Positions 1 through 9,902 of a DNA stretch of 64,000 nucleotides are shown piece by piece. Below the pieces are notes generated by a model. The model had not been told where the DNA came from. It worked only from the letters and a program-made list of their open reading frames with translations, and searched no databases. This DNA comes from Planctomycetota bacterium (lineage in GTDB: Bacteria > Planctomycetota > B15-G4). The position numbers and the translations under genes were made by a program. The DNA lies in contig JAJDER010000070.1 in NCBI GenBank assembly GCA_029259725.1, positions 1 through 64,000 on the forward strand, read 5' to 3'. Numbering within the stretch: the first letter of the stretch is position 1; each line of letters starts with the position of its first letter.

Positions 1-1
1 C

Positions 2-1996
2 GTCGCCGTCGTCGGAGCGGCGGTGTCGGGGTTCCACGTCGGCCTGCACGCGACGGCGGCCGACGGCCTGCTGGTCGAGGACGCCGACGTCTCCGACAAC
101 ACCCGGCAACACCTGGCCTCCACGCCCGAGGCCGCCGACGACGGCGCCGACTGGCTGAACCCCCACGACAACGACGAGCAGCAGTGGCGGCAGCGCTACG
201 GCGCCGGCCTGTGCATCGAGTCCAGCCGCGACGTCGTCGTGCGCCGCTGTCTCGCACGCCGCGTGCAGAACGGACTGATCCTCGACCGCGTCGAGGGCGC
301 CCAGGTCTACAACAACGACTTCAGCTTCCTCTCGGGCTGGGGCCTGGCGCTGTGGCGCAGCAGCGACAACGTGATCACGCGCAATGCCCTCGACTTCTGC
401 GTGCGGGGGTACAGCCACGGCGTCTACAACCGCGGGCAGGACAGCGCCGGGCTGCTGCTGTTCGAGCAGTGCCACCGCAACGTGATCGCCGAGAACTCGA
501 TCACCCACGGCGGCGACGGGATCTTCGGCTTCGCGGGTCGCGAGGCGCTGGGCGAGACCGACGCCGACCTCGACCTGCTGCGGCGCGGCTGCAACGACAA
601 CCTGTTCGTCGGCAACGACTGCTCCTGGGCCGCGGCGCACGGGCTGGAGCTGACCTTCTCCTTCGGCAACGTCGTCGAGGACAACCTCTTCCGCGGCGAC
701 GCCATCTGCGGGATCTGGGCCGGGTACAGCAAGGACATGCTGATTCGCGGCAACCGCTTCCTCTTCAACGGGGACGCGGGCTACGGCGTCGAGCGCGGCG
801 GCGTGAACATCGAGCACGGCGAGCGCAACGTGATCACCGGCAATCGCTTTGAGGGCAACGCCGCCGGCGTCCATCTCTGGTGGGACGAGGACCCGCACCT
901 GGTCGGCACGCGCTGGGCCCTGCTCAACGGCGCCGCCTGCGCCGACAACGCGCTGGTCGGCAACGTCTTCGAGCGCGACGAGGTGGCCGTGCACCTGCGC
1001 CATGCCGAGACCACCCTGCTGGCCGACAACGACATGCGCGAGGTCGGCGTGGAGATCGAGGCGGTGCACAGCCCGGTGCGCACGACGGGGAGGTTGCCGA
1101 CAGCGAGCGCCGGGGCCGGGCGCCGTGGCGGCGGTGACCGCCGCGTCCCCGAGCTGGTCGTCCTCGGCGAGAGCGAGCCGATCGGCGCCCGCGTCTGGAT
1201 GTGGGGCCGCGAGTGGATCGTGATGACGCCCTGGGGCCCGTGGGACCACGACTCGCCGCTGCTGCATCGCACGTCGGCGGCGCCCGACGTCCACGCGTTC
1301 CAGCTCACGCTGCTCCCTCCGGGCGCGCGGGTCCTGGTCACCGGCACGGGCGTGGCCTACGCGCTGCGTCGACGCGGCACCGAACTCGAGGTCTTCCTCC
1401 CGCCGGACGCCCGCGGGTTGTTCCCCTACCGCGTCGAGGTCCGCGGCACCGACGAACCGCTGGTCGTCGAGGGCGTGCTGCAACGCCTGGGCTGGAACGT
1501 GACCGTGTTCCCGTGGAGCATCGACCCGCGTGAGGACCTGCGGGCCTGGCGCGCCGAGGCGTTGGCGGACGCGGCCGTGACGACCACGACGGATCGGCTC
1601 GACCTGCGTTACGCCATGGGCGGCCCCGGCGACCTGCCGCTGTTCACCGACGAGCTCGACGCCGCGCTGCGGCCCCCGACCGCCGCAGCCCTCGGCACCG
1701 ACCGCTTCGGCACCCTGGCCCGCGCCGAGGTCCCGCTCACCGTGGGGCGCTGGCAGGTCACGACGTTGAGCGACGACGGGGTCCGCGTCCTGATCGACGG
1801 CGAGCCCGTGATCGACAACTGGACCTGGCACGGGCCGACGACCGACATCGGCACCTTCGACGTGACCAGCACCGCGCCGGTCGCCATCACGGTCGAGCAC
1901 TTCGAGCTGGACGGCTACGCCACGCTCTCGGTCGAGCTGGTGGCGCTCCCCTCGCCGCCCACGACCCCCTCGCCGCCGGCCACCTCCAACCGGTAA
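2..1996 (+). CDS. Right-handed parallel beta-helix (NosD/pectate-lyase-like) repeat protein with C-terminal PA14-like domain; 5' end truncated by window
   Basis: Repeating N-x-[IV]-x-x-N-x-[FL] rungs (e.g. NVVEDNLFRGD, NVITGNRFEGN, NALVGNVFERD); C-terminus 'GRWQVTTLSDDGVRVLIDGEPVIDNWTWHG' resembles PA14. Frame stays open to the left edge. Confidence 0.8.
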   Translation, partial: VAVVGAAVSGFHVGLHATAADGLLVEDADVSDNTRQHLASTPEAADDGADWLNPHDNDEQQWRQRYGAGLCIESSRDVVVRRCLARRVQNGLILDRVEGAQVYNNDFSFLSGWGLALWRSSDNVITRNALDFCVRGYSHGVYNRGQDSAGLLLFEQCHRNVIAENSITHGGDGIFGFAGREALGETDADLDLLRRGCNDNLFVGNDCSWAAAHGLELTFSFGNVVEDNLFRGDAICGIWAGYSKDMLIRGNRFLFNGDAGYGVERGGVNIEHGERNVITGNRFEGNAAGVHLWWDEDPHLVGTRWALLNGAACADNALVGNVFERDEVAVHLRHAETTLLADNDMREVGVEIEAVHSPVRTTGRLPTASAGAGRRGGGDRRVPELVVLGESEPIGARVWMWGREWIVMTPWGPWDHDSPLLHRTSAAPDVHAFQLTLLPPGARVLVTGTGVAYALRRRGTELEVFLPPDARGLFPYRVEVRGTDEPLVVEGVLQRLGWNVTVFPWSIDPREDLRAWRAEALADAAVTTTTDRLDLRYAMGGPGDLPLFTDELDAALRPPTAAALGTDRFGTLARAEVPLTVGRWQVTTLSDDGVRVLIDGEPVIDNWTWHGPTTDIGTFDVTSTAPVAITVEHFELDGYATLSVELVALPSPPTTPSPPATSNR

Positions 1997-2023
1997 CGTC
2001 TCGGCCTCGGAACTCCCGAGACG
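1997..2023 (+). terminator. Hairpin between the beta-helix gene and mfd (possible terminator)
   Basis: Perfect 8-bp inverted repeat CGTCTCGG...CCGAGACG immediately after the stop codon; no clear T-tract. Confidence 0.35.
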
Positions 2024-2066
2024 CGATTGCCCCGTCCGGCGTCGCGACCCGGGGGCCCGTTGCACC

Positions 2067-5000
2067 ATGCCGCGACCGAAACGCCCGCCGACCGATCCCT
2101 TCGCGCTCCTGCGCGACGCGCTCGGGGTGCGCCCGGCCCTCGCCGCCGCCCTGGACGACCCGCGCGGACGGCACCTGCTCACCGGGCTCTGGGCCAGCTC
2201 GGGCGCCCTCGCCACCGGGCTCATCGCGCGGCGCCGCGACAGCCACATCCTGGCCCTGGCCCCCACCGTGGAGCTGGCTGAAGCCCTCGCGCTCGACCTC
2301 TCCACGCTGCATCCGGACCTGCCCGTCGCGCTGCTGCCGGTGGAGGAAGAAGGGCTCGAGGAGGGCCCCGAGCTCCGCGCCAACCGCTCCGAGCGCCTGG
2401 TCGCCCTGGCCACGCTGATCCAAGGCGGGCCGGGCGTGCTCGTCGCGCCCTCGCCGGTGCTGCTCGAGGACCTGCCGTCGGCCGAGCCCGAAGGCCGGCA
2501 CCTGGCCGTCGGGGATCGCCTCGATCGCGAAGCGCTGCTGTCGGACCTCGTGGATCGCTTCGGCTACAACCGCGCGCCGATGGTCGCCGCCCCGGGCGAG
2601 GTCTCGAGCCGCGGCGACATCCTCGACATCTACCCGTGGGTGGCCGCGTCCCCGGTGCGCGTCGAGCTCTTCGACGACGAGATCGAGGAGCTGCGCCGCT
2701 TCGACATCGAGTCCCAGCGCTCGGTGGAGCTGCTGCAACACCTGGATCTGGTCCTCGGCGGCGGCGACCTCACCCGCACGCGCCGCATGCTCGACGTGCT
2801 CGAGGACGACACGACGATCGTGCTGCACGACCCGCCGCGCGTGCGCGACCGGCTGGTCGAGGTGGCCTTCGAGCACGACCGCGCCCCGCGCGAGGTGGAG
2901 GCGGCGCTGACCGCCCTGGCCGGCCGACCCGGCGCCGACCTGCACCCGCTCGACGTCGGCGACCCGGCCACCGATCTCTCGGTCCAGTCCACCGGCAGCG
3001 ACCCGCGGCCCGTGGACGAGGTGCTCGGGGACTGGCGCCTCGACGGCCGCGACGTGCTGCTGCTCGGCGACAGCGACGGGGAGATCGAACGTCTCGCCGA
3101 ACTGCTGGCCGAACGCGGCGTGCCCGTGGACACCGGCCTGCGCCTGGCCGTGGGCCGCGTCACCTCCGGCTTCGCCCTGCCCGACGGCGGCCCGGTGGTC
3201 ATCAACCACCACGAACTGCTCGGCCGCCGCGCGATCCGCCGCCGCCGCCCGCGCCGCGTGGTGCTCAGCCGCGCGCTCGAATCGCTGGCCGAACTCGAGC
3301 CCGGCGACTACGTCGTGCACCTGACCCACGGCGTGGGTCGCTACCGGCGCATGGAACGCCGCGAGCGCGAACAGGGCGAAGAGGACTTCCTGATCCTCGA
3401 GTTCGACGGCGAGACCATGCTCTTCGTGCCGGCCTCGCGCATCGACCTGGTGGAGCGCTTCATCGGCGCCGACGGCGCGCCGCCCAAGCTGGACAAGATC
3501 GGCGGCAAGAGCTGGCGGCGCAAGAAGGACAGGGTGGCGCGCGCCGTCGCCGACCTGGCCAGCCAGCTGCTCGAAGTGCAGGCCATCCGGGCCGCCGGCG
3601 AGGGCTTCGCGTGCCCGCCGGACGACCCGCACCAGGCGCGCTTCGAGGCGGCCTTCCCGTACGAGGACACGCCCGACCAGCACACCAGCTGGGGCGAGGT
3701 GCGCGACGACATGGAGCGCCTGCGCCCGATGGACCGGCTGCTCATCGGCGACGTGGGTTTCGGCAAGACCGAGGTCGCCATCCGCGCGGCCTACAAGGCG
3801 GTGCTGGCCGGCAAGCAGGTCGCCGTGCTGGTGCCGACCACGATCCTGGCCGAGCAGCACTTCGACACTTTCAGCCACCGCATGGCCGAGGAGCCCGTGC
3901 GCATCGAGGTGCTCAGCCGCTTCCGCACGGCGGGCAACACCAGGCAGGTCCTGCGCGACCTGCACGAGGGCAAGGTCGACATCGCCATCGGCACGCACCG
4001 GCTGCTGGGCAAGGACGTCGAGTTCCTCGACCTCGCCCTGGTCATCGTGGACGAGGAGCAACGCTTCGGCGTGGCGCACAAGGAGCGGCTCAAGCAGCTG
4101 CGCTCGTCGGTGGACGTGCTCACGCTCTCGGCCACGCCGATCCCGCGCACGCTGCACATGGCCATGAGCGGGATCCGTGACATCAGCTCGATCAAGACGC
4201 CGCCGCCGGGTCGCCGCTCGGTCCTGACGCGCGTCGCCCTGGACGACGACAAGGTGCTGCGCGACGCGATCCGTCACGAGGTCGGGCGCGGCGGGCAGGT
4301 CTTCGTGCTCTACAACCGCGTGCAGACCATCGCCCACATGCTCGCTCGCGTGCAGCGGCTGGCACCCACGGCGCGCTCGGCGTGCGCGCACGGGCAGATG
4401 CAGGCCACCGAGCTGCGCTCGATCGTGGAGGCCTTCGCGCGCGGCGAGATCGACGTGCTCGTGTGCACCACGATCATCGAGTCGGGCGTCGACATCCCGC
4501 GCGCCAACACGATCGTGGTCACCGACGCGCACCGCTTCGGCCTGGCCGACATGCATCAGCTGCGCGGCCGCGTCGGACGCGAGAACGTCCAGGCCTACGC
4601 GTGGTTCCTGGTGCCCGCGGAGCTGCCGCTGCCGGACCTGGCCAAGCGGCGACTCAAGGCGATCGAGGAGTTCCGCTCGCTCGGCGCGGGACTGCCCATC
4701 GCCCTGCGCGACCTGGAGCTGCGCGGCGCCGGCAACCTGCTGGGCAGCGAGCAGTCCGGACACATCCTGACCGTCGGCTACGACATGTACTGTCGCTTGT
4801 TGCGCTCGGCCGTGGCCGTGGCGCAGGGCCGGCGGGTCGAGGAGGAGCCCGGCGAGATCGAGGTCGAGCTGGGCCTGACCGCGTTCCTGCCGACCGACTA
4901 CGTGCCCGACGAGACCCTGCGCATGAACCTGCTGCGTCGGCTCGCGGCCGCCGGCAAGCGCAAGCTCGACGGCATCGACAAGGAACTGGTCGACCGCTTC

Positions 5001-5294
5001 GGCCGCATGCCCGGGCCGGCCGTCGATCTGCTGGACCTGTTCCGGCTGCGGCGCCTGGTGCGCCTGGCGGGCGTGACCTCGGTGCTGATCGACGGCCTGG
5101 GCGGCGTGATCCTCACGGTCGGCAACGAACGCGAGTATGGGCAGCGCGGCCCGTTCGTGCCGCCCGAGGTGACCCTGGTGGATCCCACCCGCATGCGCCT
5201 GGCGTGGCCCGCGGGGATCAAGACACCGAGGGATCGCCTCAGGTACCTTCTGGAGCGCTTCACCCGCGCCTCGCGCCCGGTTCCTGCTCGCTGA
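2067..5294 (+). CDS. mfd: Transcription-repair coupling factor Mfd
   Basis: CarD/RID region (LEPGDYVVHLTHGVGRYRRM), GDVGFGKTEVAIRAAYKAV, DEEQRFGV, LSATPIPRTLHMAMSG, QLRGRVGR, C-terminal TRCF domain. Confidence 0.97.
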   Translation: MPRPKRPPTDPFALLRDALGVRPALAAALDDPRGRHLLTGLWASSGALATGLIARRRDSHILALAPTVELAEALALDLSTLHPDLPVALLPVEEEGLEEGPELRANRSERLVALATLIQGGPGVLVAPSPVLLEDLPSAEPEGRHLAVGDRLDREALLSDLVDRFGYNRAPMVAAPGEVSSRGDILDIYPWVAASPVRVELFDDEIEELRRFDIESQRSVELLQHLDLVLGGGDLTRTRRMLDVLEDDTTIVLHDPPRVRDRLVEVAFEHDRAPREVEAALTALAGRPGADLHPLDVGDPATDLSVQSTGSDPRPVDEVLGDWRLDGRDVLLLGDSDGEIERLAELLAERGVPVDTGLRLAVGRVTSGFALPDGGPVVINHHELLGRRAIRRRRPRRVVLSRALESLAELEPGDYVVHLTHGVGRYRRMERREREQGEEDFLILEFDGETMLFVPASRIDLVERFIGADGAPPKLDKIGGKSWRRKKDRVARAVADLASQLLEVQAIRAAGEGFACPPDDPHQARFEAAFPYEDTPDQHTSWGEVRDDMERLRPMDRLLIGDVGFGKTEVAIRAAYKAVLAGKQVAVLVPTTILAEQHFDTFSHRMAEEPVRIEVLSRFRTAGNTRQVLRDLHEGKVDIAIGTHRLLGKDVEFLDLALVIVDEEQRFGVAHKERLKQLRSSVDVLTLSATPIPRTLHMAMSGIRDISSIKTPPPGRRSVLTRVALDDDKVLRDAIRHEVGRGGQVFVLYNRVQTIAHMLARVQRLAPTARSACAHGQMQATELRSIVEAFARGEIDVLVCTTIIESGVDIPRANTIVVTDAHRFGLADMHQLRGRVGRENVQAYAWFLVPAELPLPDLAKRRLKAIEEFRSLGAGLPIALRDLELRGAGNLLGSEQSGHILTVGYDMYCRLLRSAVAVAQGRRVEEEPGEIEVELGLTAFLPTDYVPDETLRMNLLRRLAAAGKRKLDGIDKELVDRFGRMPGPAVDLLDLFRLRRLVRLAGVTSVLIDGLGGVILTVGNEREYGQRGPFVPPEVTLVDPTRMRLAWPAGIKTPRDRLRYLLERFTRASRPVPAR

Positions 5295-5327
5295 CCGGCC
5301 CTCTCGCTGACTGGCCCTGCTCGCCCG

Positions 5328-6347
5328 ATGACCGTCGACTCGCTGCTCACCTCGACCCTGCTCCTGCTCGCGCTGGCGGCTGCCGCTCCGGGCCAGACCC
5401 CGCCCGCGCCCGACCCGCGCGCGCCCGACCCGCGCGCTCCGACCGCCGATCCGCGCGACTCGAACATCCCGCAACACGGCCTCGTCGCCACCGTGAACGG
5501 CGAGGCCATCACCATGGGCGACGTGCGCCTGCGCATGGAGGTCCTGAAGGCGACGATGGTGCCCGACGAGACGGTCACCGAGGAGGAGCTGGCCCTGCGC
5601 GCGCGGCGCGAACTGGCCGAGGAGATCCTGCTCGCCGCCGAGGCCACGCGCCTCGGCCTGATCCTGAGCGACCTCGAGGTGAAGGACTACTGGGCCGCTC
5701 GGCTGGGCCACGAGCCCGACTTCGAGACCAGCGCCCAGGCCGCCGGCACCACCGTCCCGCGGCAGATCGAGCTGGCCCGACGCGCGGCCCTCTCCAAGCT
5801 CTACATCGACCACCGCTCGGGGTTGGCGAGCCGCTACACCGGCCGGGTGCCGCCCGATCCGGTGCTGGTGCGGCTGGTCAACGTGACCCCGGGGCAGCTG
5901 CGCGAGGCCTTCACGTCGCAGCGCGACTACTACGTGCTGCCCGAGCTGGTGCACTTCGACGTCTTCCTCTGCCGCGACACCGAGACGGCTCGCGAAGTGG
6001 CCGGCACGCTGCGCAAGGGCGAGTCGCCCACCAGCACCCGCATGGAGTCCGACACGGCGGCGGTCCCGGCCCTGGACGAGCTGTTCACGCCGCAGGCCGC
6101 CGAGTTCCTGAGGACGGCCTCGGGGGGCGACATCAGCGACCCGGTCGAGGTGGTCGGCAACGGCCGCCTGCTGGGGGTGCTCGTCTTCCGCCTCGGGCGG
6201 CGCGAGCCGGGCCGGCCCGCCACCTGGGAAGAGGTCCAGAACGAGATCCGCTTCCGGGTCCAGCGCTCCCGGCTCGAGGAGGCCCGCGCGTACCTGGTGC
6301 GCGGCCTGATCTACAGCGCCCTGTACGGCCCCGACGACCTGTTCTAG
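5328..6347 (+). CDS. SurA/parvulin-like exported peptidyl-prolyl isomerase or chaperone
   Basis: Signal peptide-like N-terminus, SurA-N-like 'LVATVNGEAITMGDVRLRMEVLKA', C-terminal 'ATWEEVQNEIRFRVQRSRLEEARAYLVRGL'. Confidence 0.65.
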   Translation: MTVDSLLTSTLLLLALAAAAPGQTPPAPDPRAPDPRAPTADPRDSNIPQHGLVATVNGEAITMGDVRLRMEVLKATMVPDETVTEEELALRARRELAEEILLAAEATRLGLILSDLEVKDYWAARLGHEPDFETSAQAAGTTVPRQIELARRAALSKLYIDHRSGLASRYTGRVPPDPVLVRLVNVTPGQLREAFTSQRDYYVLPELVHFDVFLCRDTETAREVAGTLRKGESPTSTRMESDTAAVPALDELFTPQAAEFLRTASGGDISDPVEVVGNGRLLGVLVFRLGRREPGRPATWEEVQNEIRFRVQRSRLEEARAYLVRGLIYSALYGPDDLF

Positions 6348-6537
6348 AGGCGTCGCTCGTGCTCCTGCTCGTGCTCCTGCTCGTGGCGCTCGGTCGTCCC
6401 GGAGCCGGGACACGACCGTGGGCCCGGGCGGGTGCCGTTGCCACCCTTCCGGTCAGGGCCTAGAATCGCCTGTTGGCACCCCGCGACCCCGCAGGTCCCC
6501 ATGGACCGCCGGGCCCCCCCGCGCAGGAGTCTTGGCC

Positions 6538-8097
6538 GTGGCCGAGCACTACCCCGAACTCGTCACCCAGCACCAGCACGGCGTCGGCATGCACGAGCCG
6601 AAGTCCTTCGAGGACACGCTGCGCGACCTGGTGCGGAACTCGCCGTACTTCTTCTTCTCGCTCGTGCTGCACGGCGCGGCCATCGGCGTCTTCATGCTGA
6701 TGCCCACGGACAACATCTCGGGCGAGGACGCGCGCATCATCCAGGCGACGGCTGAAGAGTTCGAGGAGCCGATCCCGCCGGAGCCGCCGCCGGAGGAGGA
6801 GATCGAGGAGGTCGAGGAGATCATCGAGGACCCGGTCGTGACCGAGGACGAGGTCACCGAGGTGATCGAGATCGTCGACAACGTCTCGACCGACGCGCCC
6901 TTCGACAGCACCGGCCTGAACGACGTGATCGGCGTGGGCGGCGGTGGCGGCGGGCAGTTCGGCAAGCTGGGGGGTCGCGGCCGCGCCGGCAAGGCGGGTG
7001 GTGAGGCCACCCAGCGCATCGTCGACGACGCCCTGCGCTGGCTGAAGAACCACCAGGACCCCGAGGGCTTCTGGTCTTGCGGCGCGTTCGACCTCGAGTG
7101 CGGCAAGCAGGGCGAGGACGTGATCTGCTCCGGACCCGGCAGCACGCAGCACGACGTGGGCGTGACCGGCCTGGCCCTGCTCGCCTTCCTTGGCGCCGAC
7201 AACACCGACAAGCGCGGCAAGTACAAGGACACCGTCCGGAACGCGCTGAAGTGGCTCAAGGACGTGCAGGAGCCCGACGGCAACTTCGGCTACATGCAGA
7301 ACGCCGACTACACCTACGACCACATCATCGCCACCCTGGCGATGGTCGAGGCGTACGCCATCACGCAGCGCAACTATCTCAAGAAGCCCGCGGAGAAGGC
7401 GCTCGAGTACATGTACTCGATCCGCAACCCCGGGGCGGCCTGGCGGTATGCGGACTTCCACCCGGAGATGCTCACGCACCAGAACGACGTGTCCGTGAGC
7501 GGCTGGGCCGTGCTGGTCATGTCGCTGGCCAAGGAGTACGACCTGCCCTTCGACGAGGTCGCGATGGACGACACCATGTTGTTCATCGAGGAGATGACCG
7601 ACGAGACCGGCAAGACCGGCTACTTCGAGCGCGGCGGCGATCCGGCGCGTCTGGAAGACAAGGGCGTGATCTGGGACAGCGGCCTCTCCGAGTCGATGAC
7701 CGCGGTGGGCATCCTGTGCCGCATCTTCGCCGACCCCGAGCTGGACAACTACCCGGGCAACAAGGCCATGGTCGAGAAGGGCATCAAGCTGATCGAGGCC
7801 AAGCCGATCGTCTGGGACGAGAACGAGATCGGGAAGATCGACTTCTACTACTGGTACTACGCGACCTACGCGCTGTACCAGTACAGCGAGATCGACTCCA
7901 AGCCGTGGAAGGCCTGGGAGAAGCGCATGGTCGATGCCATCGCCGAACAGCAGGTCAAGGAAGGCGAGGAGAAGGGCAGCTGGGACCCGTCGGTGGATCC
8001 GTGGGGCAACGTCGGTGGGCGCGTGTACAGCACGGCCACGCTGGCGCTGTGCATGGAGGTCTTCTACCGCTACGAAACGGTCATCGGCAGCCACTAG
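6538..8097 (+). CDS. Squalene-cyclase/prenyltransferase-repeat protein, copy 1, with N-terminal TM segment and acidic/proline stalk
   Basis: GTG start inferred by alignment to copy 3 (VAEHYPELV / MVATHPELV). TM 'SPYFFFSLVLHGAAIGVFML', stalk 'EEPIPPEPPPEEEIEEVEEIIEDP', then alpha/alpha-barrel-type repeats 'RWLKNHQDPEGFWSCGAFDLECGKQ...VGVTGLALLAFLG'. Confidence 0.8.
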   Translation: MAEHYPELVTQHQHGVGMHEPKSFEDTLRDLVRNSPYFFFSLVLHGAAIGVFMLMPTDNISGEDARIIQATAEEFEEPIPPEPPPEEEIEEVEEIIEDPVVTEDEVTEVIEIVDNVSTDAPFDSTGLNDVIGVGGGGGGQFGKLGGRGRAGKAGGEATQRIVDDALRWLKNHQDPEGFWSCGAFDLECGKQGEDVICSGPGSTQHDVGVTGLALLAFLGADNTDKRGKYKDTVRNALKWLKDVQEPDGNFGYMQNADYTYDHIIATLAMVEAYAITQRNYLKKPAEKALEYMYSIRNPGAAWRYADFHPEMLTHQNDVSVSGWAVLVMSLAKEYDLPFDEVAMDDTMLFIEEMTDETGKTGYFERGGDPARLEDKGVIWDSGLSESMTAVGILCRIFADPELDNYPGNKAMVEKGIKLIEAKPIVWDENEIGKIDFYYWYYATYALYQYSEIDSKPWKAWEKRMVDAIAEQQVKEGEEKGSWDPSVDPWGNVGGRVYSTATLALCMEVFYRYETVIGSH

Positions 8098-8142
8098 ACG
8101 ACGTCGCCTGATCGAACCACCGGCGCCATGCGCGTCGGTGAG

Positions 8143-8181
8143 CCGCGGCCCCGGTATCCCTTGCGGATGCCGGGGTCGCGG
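8143..8181 (+). terminator. Hairpin downstream of cyclase-like copy 1 (possible terminator)
   Basis: 12-bp inverted repeat CCGCGGCCCCGG / CCGGGGTCGCGG with one G-U type pair and 15-nt loop. Confidence 0.35.
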
Positions 8182-8444
8182 TGGTTCCGGCCGCATGCGC
8201 TCCCTCCCGGGCGGAGGCACGGGGCGGGAAAACGACCAGGTGCCCCGTGCTCAAACAGGCGCTTCGCTAAACTGCCCGCGGGACACCTGGACTTTTCCCC
8301 GTCGCCGATACATCGGAGGCGGGTGGGAGCGCCTGCGGGGGCCGGGGTGAAAGGGGCGGGACTCTGGCGCGCTTCGGCCCTGGTGGCGGTGGGCCGGACC
8401 GGCGGTATGGTGGCAAGCAGGGAGCCTCGGGGGAGTCGCCGACC

Positions 8445-9674
8445 ATGCCGTCCATTCGCGTCCTGCAGCACGTCCTGTTCTCGTTGGTCATCGTCGGCAT
8501 CGCCGCGCCCTGCTGCGAAGCCCAGACGGACCCTCCACCCGACAAGACCGATCCGAAGGCCGCCGTCGGTGGTATTGGCGGGGGCGGCAACTTCGGGAAG
8601 ATCGGCAGGCTTGGACCGATCGGTGCCAACGGCGTCAGTACCATGCGCATCACGGATGACGCACTGACGTGGCTGAAGAACCATCAGCGCCCGGACGGCT
8701 CCTGGTCAAGCGCCCACTTCGACCTGGAGTGCGGCAAGCAAGACGACGACGTGATTTGCTCCGGCAAGGGCAGCCCACAGCAGGACGTGGGTGTGACCGG
8801 GCTGGCGCTACTCGCCTTTCTCGGTACTGGCAACACCCACAGGGTGGGCAAGTACAAGTACACCTGCATGGGCGCACTGACCTGGCTCGTGGACATCCAG
8901 GATCCCGACGGCAACTTCGCCGACTCGAAGAGCAGCGACCTCGCCTACGGCCACATCATCGCCACCGTGGCCATGTGCGAAGCGTACGCAATCACGCGCG
9001 ATGACGACTTCGAGTTGCCAAGCCGGAAGGCAGTCGAGTTCATGTCCGTCGTCCTCGAGGACAAAGACGACATCACCCTCATCGGGTGGGCCGTGGTGGC
9101 CATGACCGTGGCCCGCGAATACGACATCGCGATCGATCAGTCCTCGCTGGATCGTTGCATGCGGATCCTCGTGGAACGGACCGACGAGTCCGGCCGCACC
9201 GTCGCCTCGGGTCTTGGTGCTCGGGACCAGACAGGGGGCGAGCCCGGTGCCGAGCATGCCGACCGCCACGAGCGGCCGACGGCACTCGCCCTGCTGGCTC
9301 GCATCTTCGCCGACCCCACGCTGAGCACGTACCCAGGCAACCGCGAGATGATCGACAAGGGCGTCGAGCTGATCGAGGCCAGGCCGATCGCGTGGGACAC
9401 AAGCGATCCCGGCGAGATCGACTTCCACTACTGGTACTACGGGTCCTATGCTCTCTATCAGTACAGCGTGATCGACTCCAAGCCCTGGAAGGCCTGGGAG
9501 AAGGGGATGCGCGAGGTGCTCTCCGAACATCAGGCCAAGGAAGGCGAAGCCAAGGGCAGCTGGGACCCGTCGGTGGATCCGTGGGGCAACGTCGGGGGTC
9601 GCGTCTACAGCACGGCCATGCTGGCCCTGTGCATGGAGGTCTACTACCGCTACGACACGGTGCTCGATCGCTAG
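8445..9674 (+). CDS. Squalene-cyclase/prenyltransferase-repeat protein, copy 2, secreted form without anchor/stalk
   Basis: Signal peptide 'MPSIRVLQHVLFSLVIVGIAAPCCEAQ', then 'LTWLKNHQRPDGSWSSAHFDLECGKQDDDVICSGKGSPQQDVGVTGLALLAFLG'; extended near-identity to copy 1 at the C-terminus. Confidence 0.8.
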   Translation: MPSIRVLQHVLFSLVIVGIAAPCCEAQTDPPPDKTDPKAAVGGIGGGGNFGKIGRLGPIGANGVSTMRITDDALTWLKNHQRPDGSWSSAHFDLECGKQDDDVICSGKGSPQQDVGVTGLALLAFLGTGNTHRVGKYKYTCMGALTWLVDIQDPDGNFADSKSSDLAYGHIIATVAMCEAYAITRDDDFELPSRKAVEFMSVVLEDKDDITLIGWAVVAMTVAREYDIAIDQSSLDRCMRILVERTDESGRTVASGLGARDQTGGEPGAEHADRHERPTALALLARIFADPTLSTYPGNREMIDKGVELIEARPIAWDTSDPGEIDFHYWYYGSYALYQYSVIDSKPWKAWEKGMREVLSEHQAKEGEAKGSWDPSVDPWGNVGGRVYSTAMLALCMEVYYRYDTVLDR

Positions 9675-9902
9675 ATCGTCGTCGGGAGCAGCGGCAAGCG
9701 ACCGTCTCGGTCCCACGCAGGCCGCCCATCGCTAGATTGCGGGACGCGCCCCCCCATCCGTGACCGGCCTCGGCCGTTGCTTGCGCGCCCCCTGCTCCTA
9801 GAGCCTCCTGCTCCGCCCGGACCGTGAGCGACCGACGGCACGCGAACGCCGCGCCCCGCGCTCCACCCCTGAACCGCCCGGGCGGCGGCGAGGAGGTGGA
9901 CC

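Noticed and set aside
1887-6413. 1508-aa minus-strand ORF opposite mfd
   Set aside because: Antisense shadow ORF from high GC3; composition is R/A/G/H-rich with no recognisable domain, while the plus strand encodes Mfd with all motifs.
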